A stretch of DNA of 64,000 nucleotides from Sulfitobacter noctilucicola. GTDB lineage: Bacteria > Pseudomonadota > Alphaproteobacteria > Rhodobacterales > Rhodobacteraceae. The notes under the pieces are model-generated. The model ran no database searches and was not told where the DNA came from. It saw only the letters and a list, made by a program, of their open reading frames with translations. Positions 60,777 to 64,000 of the stretch are shown piece by piece. The position numbers were made by a program, and so were the translations under genes. Location of the stretch: NCBI RefSeq assembly GCF_000622385.1, contig NZ_JASD01000005.1:62001-126000 (forward strand), written 5' to 3'. Each line of letters starts with the position of its first letter. Position 1 is the stretch's first letter.

Positions 60777-61778
60777 TTAGCCCAGTGCGCCCATCGCCAC
60801 TGCAACATCAGCCATGCGCACAGAAAAGGCCCATTCGTTGTCATACCAAGACAGAACGCGCACTGTGCGGCCTGCGACAACAATCGTCTGGTCAGGTGCA
60901 AAGATTGACGATTCGCTTGTGTGATTGAAGTCGATGCTGACTTTCTGCTCCGGATCATAGCCCAAGACGCCCTTCATCGGACCTTTGGCTGCTGCTTTGG
61001 CTGCGGCGTTCACTTCCTCGACAGTAACATCACGGGATGCGGTGAATGTCAGGTCCACGGCAGACACATTCGGCGTCGGGACGCGCATCGCCGTACCGTC
61101 CAGTTTGCCCTTCATCGCGGGGTACACCTCGCCCAATGCTTTGGCAGCGCCTGTAGATGTAGGGATCAATGCCATCGCGGCGGCACGCGCGCGGTACAAA
61201 TCGGAATGACGGCGGTCCAGGGTTGGCTGGTCGCCGGTATAGCTGTGGATCGTGGTCATCAAACCGCTCTCGATACCGATGGCCTCGTGCATGACCTTTG
61301 CCAACGGGGCCAGACAGTTTGTCGTGCAAGAACCGTTGGAAATGATCTTGTCAGATTTCAACATTGTCTCGTGGTTGACGCCATAGACCACTGTGCGATC
61401 TACGTTTTTTCCGGGCGCGGAGAGCAATACACGCTTCGCACCCTGTTCCAAGTGGACGTTTGCCTTGTTGCCGTCGTTGAACTTGCCAGTACATTCCAGC
61501 ACCACATCGCAACCGCTCCAGTCCAGCTCTTCCAGATGGTAGGTCGACATCACCTCAATATCGTTCTGACCCAGATTGAGATACCCGTCCTCTATCCGCA
61601 CATCGCCAGGGAACCGTCCATGCACACTGTCGTATTTCAGCAGATGCGCCGCCGTCTCGATCGGCCCTGTTGCGTTCAGCTTGACCACCTGAATGTCTTC
61701 GCGCCCCGATGCTGCGATGTGGTTGAGCGTGCAGCGGCCGATACGGCCAAATCCGTTGATACCAACTTTGATGGTCAT
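60777..61778 (-). CDS. gap: Glyceraldehyde-3-phosphate dehydrogenase, copy 2
   Basis: Second GAPDH, 333 residues, with the same catalytic residues (NGSCTTNCL, TTIHSYTG) but different cofactor-site residues: Ala36 replaces the NAD-selecting Asp (VVKLNAT), and the L-P pair is R-R (LDRRHSD). Together these changes suggest NADP use or mixed specificity, as in Calvin-cycle or gluconeogenic GAPDH. AAAGGA precedes the ATG. Two TGTTAGCGYTAAA boxes in the upstream region, shared with DUF808, may regulate it. Confidence 0.94.
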   Translation of the reverse strand: MTIKVGINGFGRIGRCTLNHIAASGREDIQVVKLNATGPIETAAHLLKYDSVHGRFPGDVRIEDGYLNLGQNDIEVMSTYHLEELDWSGCDVVLECTGKFNDGNKANVHLEQGAKRVLLSAPGKNVDRTVVYGVNHETMLKSDKIISNGSCTTNCLAPLAKVMHEAIGIESGLMTTIHSYTGDQPTLDRRHSDLYRARAAAMALIPTSTGAAKALGEVYPAMKGKLDGTAMRVPTPNVSAVDLTFTASRDVTVEEVNAAAKAAAKGPMKGVLGYDPEQKVSIDFNHTSESSIFAPDQTIVVAGRTVRVLSWYDNEWAFSVRMADVAVAMGALG

Positions 61779-61866
61779 GCTGAGGTCCTTTGGGGCGGGA
61801 TGCTTGGGCGCTCTATAGGCATACCGGTGGGACGGGTTAAAGGGGGAAAGAGGGTGGATAAGTAGC

Positions 61867-61898
61867 TGTTAGCGCTAAATTTTTATGTTAGCGTTAAA
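61867..61898. promoter_or_regulatory. Two tandem palindromic boxes between gap copy 2 and DUF808
   Basis: TGTTAGCGCTAAA (61867-61879) and TGTTAGCGTTAAA (61886-61898), 19 bp apart. The TTAGCGCTAA core is a perfect CG-centred palindrome of LacI type, and TTAGCGTTAA is identical to the core of the pdhA operator. The boxes can serve either divergent gene. Confidence 0.6.
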
Positions 61899-61972
61899 GC
61901 AGCGTTGCAGTCTTGGTTGCAGCGGTCATCGAACGCGCTATCTCCGGCAGACGGGACAAAAGGAAGAATACG

Positions 61973-62959
61973 ATGAGTGGCTTGATTGCTTTGTTGGACG
62001 ATGTAGCGGCGATTGCCAAAGTGGCGGCGTCATCTATTGACGATGTGATCGGTCAGGCAGCCAAGGCTGGAACCAAGGCGGCAGGGGCCGTGATTGACGA
62101 TGCCGCGGTAACGCCAAAATACGTGCAAGGGTTTGAGGCCAGCCGCGAATTACCCGTTATCTGGAAAATTACCAAAGGCAGTCTGCGCAACAAGCTGGTG
62201 TTCCTGCTGCCCGCAGGTCTGGCGCTATCCGCCTTCGCACCATGGGCCATTGCGCCCCTGCTGATGCTGGGCGGCGCATATCTTTGTTTTGAAGGCGCTG
62301 AAAAAGTTGCTCATGCGCTTGGGTGGGGGCACGGCCACGAAGACTATCCGAACAAAGAAAACGTCATCGAAGATCCGGCCCACCTGGAAGAGGAAAAAGC
62401 GGCAGGTGCGATCAAGACAGATTTCATTCTGTCAGCCGAGATTATGACGATCGCACTCGCCGCCATTCCTGCGTCAACGTTCTGGATGGAGGCAGCAACG
62501 CTGGCCGCGGTCGCAGTCATGATCACCGTCGCTGTCTATGGTGCTGTCGCGATTATCGTAAAAATGGATGATCTGGGTCTGGCGATGGCCAACAATGGGC
62601 GTCTGGGCCTGACCCGCACGCTTGGCCGTGGTCTGGTACGCGGCATGCCGGGTTTTCTTAAGACGCTGACCGTTGTGGGGACCGCTGCGATGTTGTGGGT
62701 TGGCGGATCAATCATTGTACACGGATTGGAAGAGCTGGGCTTCAGCACACTGGGGCACTGGATACATGACGCTGCATATGCGTTCGCGCATATGGTGCCA
62801 GCGTCCATCGAGGGAGCGGCGGAGTGGGGCGCGAAAGCGGTGATGGATGGTATTCTGGGCCTCGGAATAGGTCTGGTTCTGATCCCCATCGGGGAAAAGA
62901 TCGTTACGCCGATATGGCGGGCCATTTTCTCAAGAAAGCCTGCAGTTCGAGCAGGTTGA
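61973..62959 (+). CDS. DUF808 (YedI-type) inner membrane protein
   Basis: A 328-residue membrane protein of the DUF808 family. It begins MSGLIALLDDVAAIAKVAASSIDDV with the conserved QAAKAGTKAAGAVIDDAAVTPKYVQGF block, then about six hydrophobic helices (near 70-100, 150-185, 215-250 and 280-310). Role unknown; E. coli YedI is uncharacterised. The frame is open 20 codons upstream, but ATG 61973 is the family start. It is divergent from gap copy 2 across the TTAGCG boxes. Confidence 0.9.
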   Translation: MSGLIALLDDVAAIAKVAASSIDDVIGQAAKAGTKAAGAVIDDAAVTPKYVQGFEASRELPVIWKITKGSLRNKLVFLLPAGLALSAFAPWAIAPLLMLGGAYLCFEGAEKVAHALGWGHGHEDYPNKENVIEDPAHLEEEKAAGAIKTDFILSAEIMTIALAAIPASTFWMEAATLAAVAVMITVAVYGAVAIIVKMDDLGLAMANNGRLGLTRTLGRGLVRGMPGFLKTLTVVGTAAMLWVGGSIIVHGLEELGFSTLGHWIHDAAYAFAHMVPASIEGAAEWGAKAVMDGILGLGIGLVLIPIGEKIVTPIWRAIFSRKPAVRAG

Positions 62960-63002
62960 GCGCATTAGATAAACCTAAGTGTGAAGGTCTAATGGAATAG
63001 AA

Positions 63003-63017
63003 ACCCGTTTTTCGGGT
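63003..63017. terminator. Small hairpin between DUF808 and small membrane gene
   Basis: ACCCG/CGGGT with a TTTTT loop, followed by CTTTA on the plus side. It is weak but well placed between convergent genes. Confidence 0.45.
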
Positions 63018-63019
63018 CT

Positions 63020-63187
63020 TTATCTGATGCCGCGCAAGGCGATATTTGCAATCAGTGCTGCCATAAATAACTGCCCCGACAGCACATAGATGATAAACGC
63101 GGTCAGCAAGGTGCCACCAAGGACAACCCAGATCGTAGCTGCTGTTAGTCCAGCACAAACTGCGGCTAAGAGAAGTGCAATGGGCAT
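63020..63187 (-). CDS. Very small membrane protein
   Basis: A 55-residue protein almost entirely made of two hydrophobic helices (PIALLLAAVCAGLTAATIWVVLG and LLTAFIIYVLSGQLFMAALIA) ending in ALRGIR. The ATG at 63185-63187 has AGGAAG upstream; a 16-codon longer frame has no such site. No family is recognised. It lies between tkt and DUF808, probably as its own unit. Confidence 0.6.
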   Translation of the reverse strand: MPIALLLAAVCAGLTAATIWVVLGGTLLTAFIIYVLSGQLFMAALIANIALRGIR

Positions 63188-63375
63188 GGCGTCTTCCTTT
63201 TCACAGATGCCAAAAATGACCATAGCCACCGGCACGATAACAAAGAGTTAACAACAATTACCATTCAACCTTAGGGTAGGTGGTCTTGGGTATCTATCGT
63301 AAAGGGTGCATTGCGCGATTTTCGGCGGTGGGTTGCTGATTTGCCGCGGATTGCCGCCGACGGGTCACCTCAAAC

Positions 63376-63413
63376 GCAAAGAGGCCCGCCCGGCGATGTC
63401 CGAGCGGGCCTCT
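63376..63413 (-). terminator. Terminator after tkt
   Basis: On the minus strand, stem AGAGGCCCGC/GCGGGCCTCT with a 14-nt loop and TTTG after it, 25 bp past the tkt stop. Confidence 0.85.
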
Positions 63414-63437
63414 GTAAGGCGTTGATTTTGGGTCAAA

Positions 63438-64000
63438 TCAGAGCAAGTCGCGGGCCGCCTGAGCAACACCCTCGGCTGTAATGCCGAATTTCTCGAACAG
63501 TTCTTCGGCAGGGGCAGAGGCACCGAACCGGTCCATCCCGACAAAGCCGGCTTTTCCGAACTTGCCGCGCTCTCCGAGCAACCACTGATCCCAGCCCATA
63601 CGCACACCGGCTTCAACACCGACGCGCACGGCACCACCTGGCAAGACCCGCTTGCGGTAAGCGTCGTCCTGTGCGGCAAACAGCTCCATACAAGGCATGG
63701 ACACGACGCGGGTGCCGATCCCTTCGGCCTGCAAAAGATCGCGTGCAGCCATCGCTGTGCTGACTTCTGAGCCTGATGCAATCAGAATCACCTGACGTTT
63801 GGTGTCGGCATCTGCCAACACGTATGCACCTTTTTCGACCATGTTGGTGTTTTTGTGCTCTGTTCGGACGGTGGGCAGCCCCTGACGCGTCAGCGACAGC
63901 ACAGAGGGCGTCTCCTTAAGGCTCAGCGCGATTTCCCAGGCTTCTGCCGTTTCAACAGTATCGGCAGGGCGGAATACATACGTGTTCGGTGTCGCACGGC
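63438..64000 (-). CDS. tkt: Transketolase, C-terminal part (5' end beyond window)
   Basis: The frame is open to the right edge and reads [25 protein letters not shown]...[10 protein letters not shown], the transketolase pyrimidine-binding domain end, then the C-terminal domain (about 60-187 of the visible part; [42 protein letters not shown]). About 187 residues are visible of a usual 660-670. Transketolase moves two-carbon units in the pentose phosphate and Calvin pathways; with pgk and two gap genes nearby it belongs to the central carbon set. Confidence 0.95.
   Translation of the reverse strand, partial: RATPNTYVFRPADTVETAEAWEIALSLKETPSVLSLTRQGLPTVRTEHKNTNMVEKGAYVLADADTKRQVILIASGSEVSTAMAARDLLQAEGIGTRVVSMPCMELFAAQDDAYRKRVLPGGAVRVGVEAGVRMGWDQWLLGERGKFGKAGFVGMDRFGASAPAEELFEKFGITAEGVAQAARDLL

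Noticed and set aside
60921..61865. 314-codon plus-strand frame opposite gap copy 2
   Set aside because: Runs antisense through a highly conserved gene; His/Cys-rich composition is typical of reversed GC-rich coding sequence.
1..64000. CRISPR arrays, tRNA or rRNA genes, insertion sequences
   Set aside because: No regularly spaced repeats, cloverleaf-like segments, rRNA signatures or transposase frames were found while reading the window.

Overview
The window is a stretch of chromosome from an alphaproteobacterium of the Roseobacter group (Rhodobacteraceae). The evidence is the GC-rich, GTG/TTG-using coding style, the pdhA-pdhB-pdhC operon in which both PdhB and PdhC carry an N-terminal lipoyl domain, a valine-degradation operon, DUF808 and DUF455 proteins, and above all a complete Rhodobacter capsulatus-type gene transfer agent (GTA) cluster. 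Species cannot be fixed from the sequence alone. Most of the window is core chromosome, with no insertion sequence, integrase, CRISPR array, tRNA or rRNA that I could recognise.

Layout. 1-985 (minus): ribosomal operon rpsF-rpsR-rplI, with rplI cut by the window edge. 1140-5396: MATE exporter, small membrane protein, secreted YceI protein and a cytochrome b561-YceI fusion. 5542-11464: fatty-acid synthesis (fabD, fabG, acpP, fabF) and mltG, interrupted by a GNAT/DUF421 convergent pair. 11465-26372: GTA leader and 17 structural genes in RcGTA order (g1, g2, g3, g3.5, g4-g10, g10.1, g11-g15), plus one coupled basic small protein. 26476-31073: cysE and the pyruvate dehydrogenase operon. 31249-34751: FtsB-like protein, pgk, two cyclophilins and a decayed TetR gene. 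34752-41560: bactofilin-M23 peptidase pair, DUF455 ferritin-like protein, bcp and a large AsmA/DUF3971 protein. 41570-51108: queA, MFS, DUF924, lpdA, a degenerate methyltransferase, MFS and uvrA. 51148-57266 (minus): valine catabolism (mmsA, acyl-CoA dehydrogenase, 3-hydroxyisobutyryl-CoA hydrolase, mmsB) followed by a MmgE/PrpD protein, with a divergent LysR regulator. 58381-64000: CBS protein, coaD, two GAPDH genes with different cofactor-site residues, DUF808, two tiny membrane proteins and the 3' part of tkt.

How it works together. The GTA genes would build a small tailed particle that packages host DNA: terminase, portal, protease, capsid, connectors, tail tube, tape measure, baseplate hub, cell-wall peptidase and the large tail-tip protein. 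They sit between mltG and cysE, so the cluster is vertically anchored in a housekeeping neighbourhood and not inserted like a prophage. Three transcript-level structures stand out: terminator-like hairpins in the leader before g1, one between g2 and g3, and a long hairpin between the capsid gene and g6. They suggest that GTA expression is tuned by attenuation or antitermination.

A second theme is shared control of central carbon genes. Palindromes with a TTANCGNTAA core lie just upstream of pdhA, upstream of lpdA 13.6 kb away, and twice between gap copy 2 and DUF808. TTGCAAG boxes lie before both the acyl-CoA dehydrogenase and mmsA transcription units of the valine pathway.
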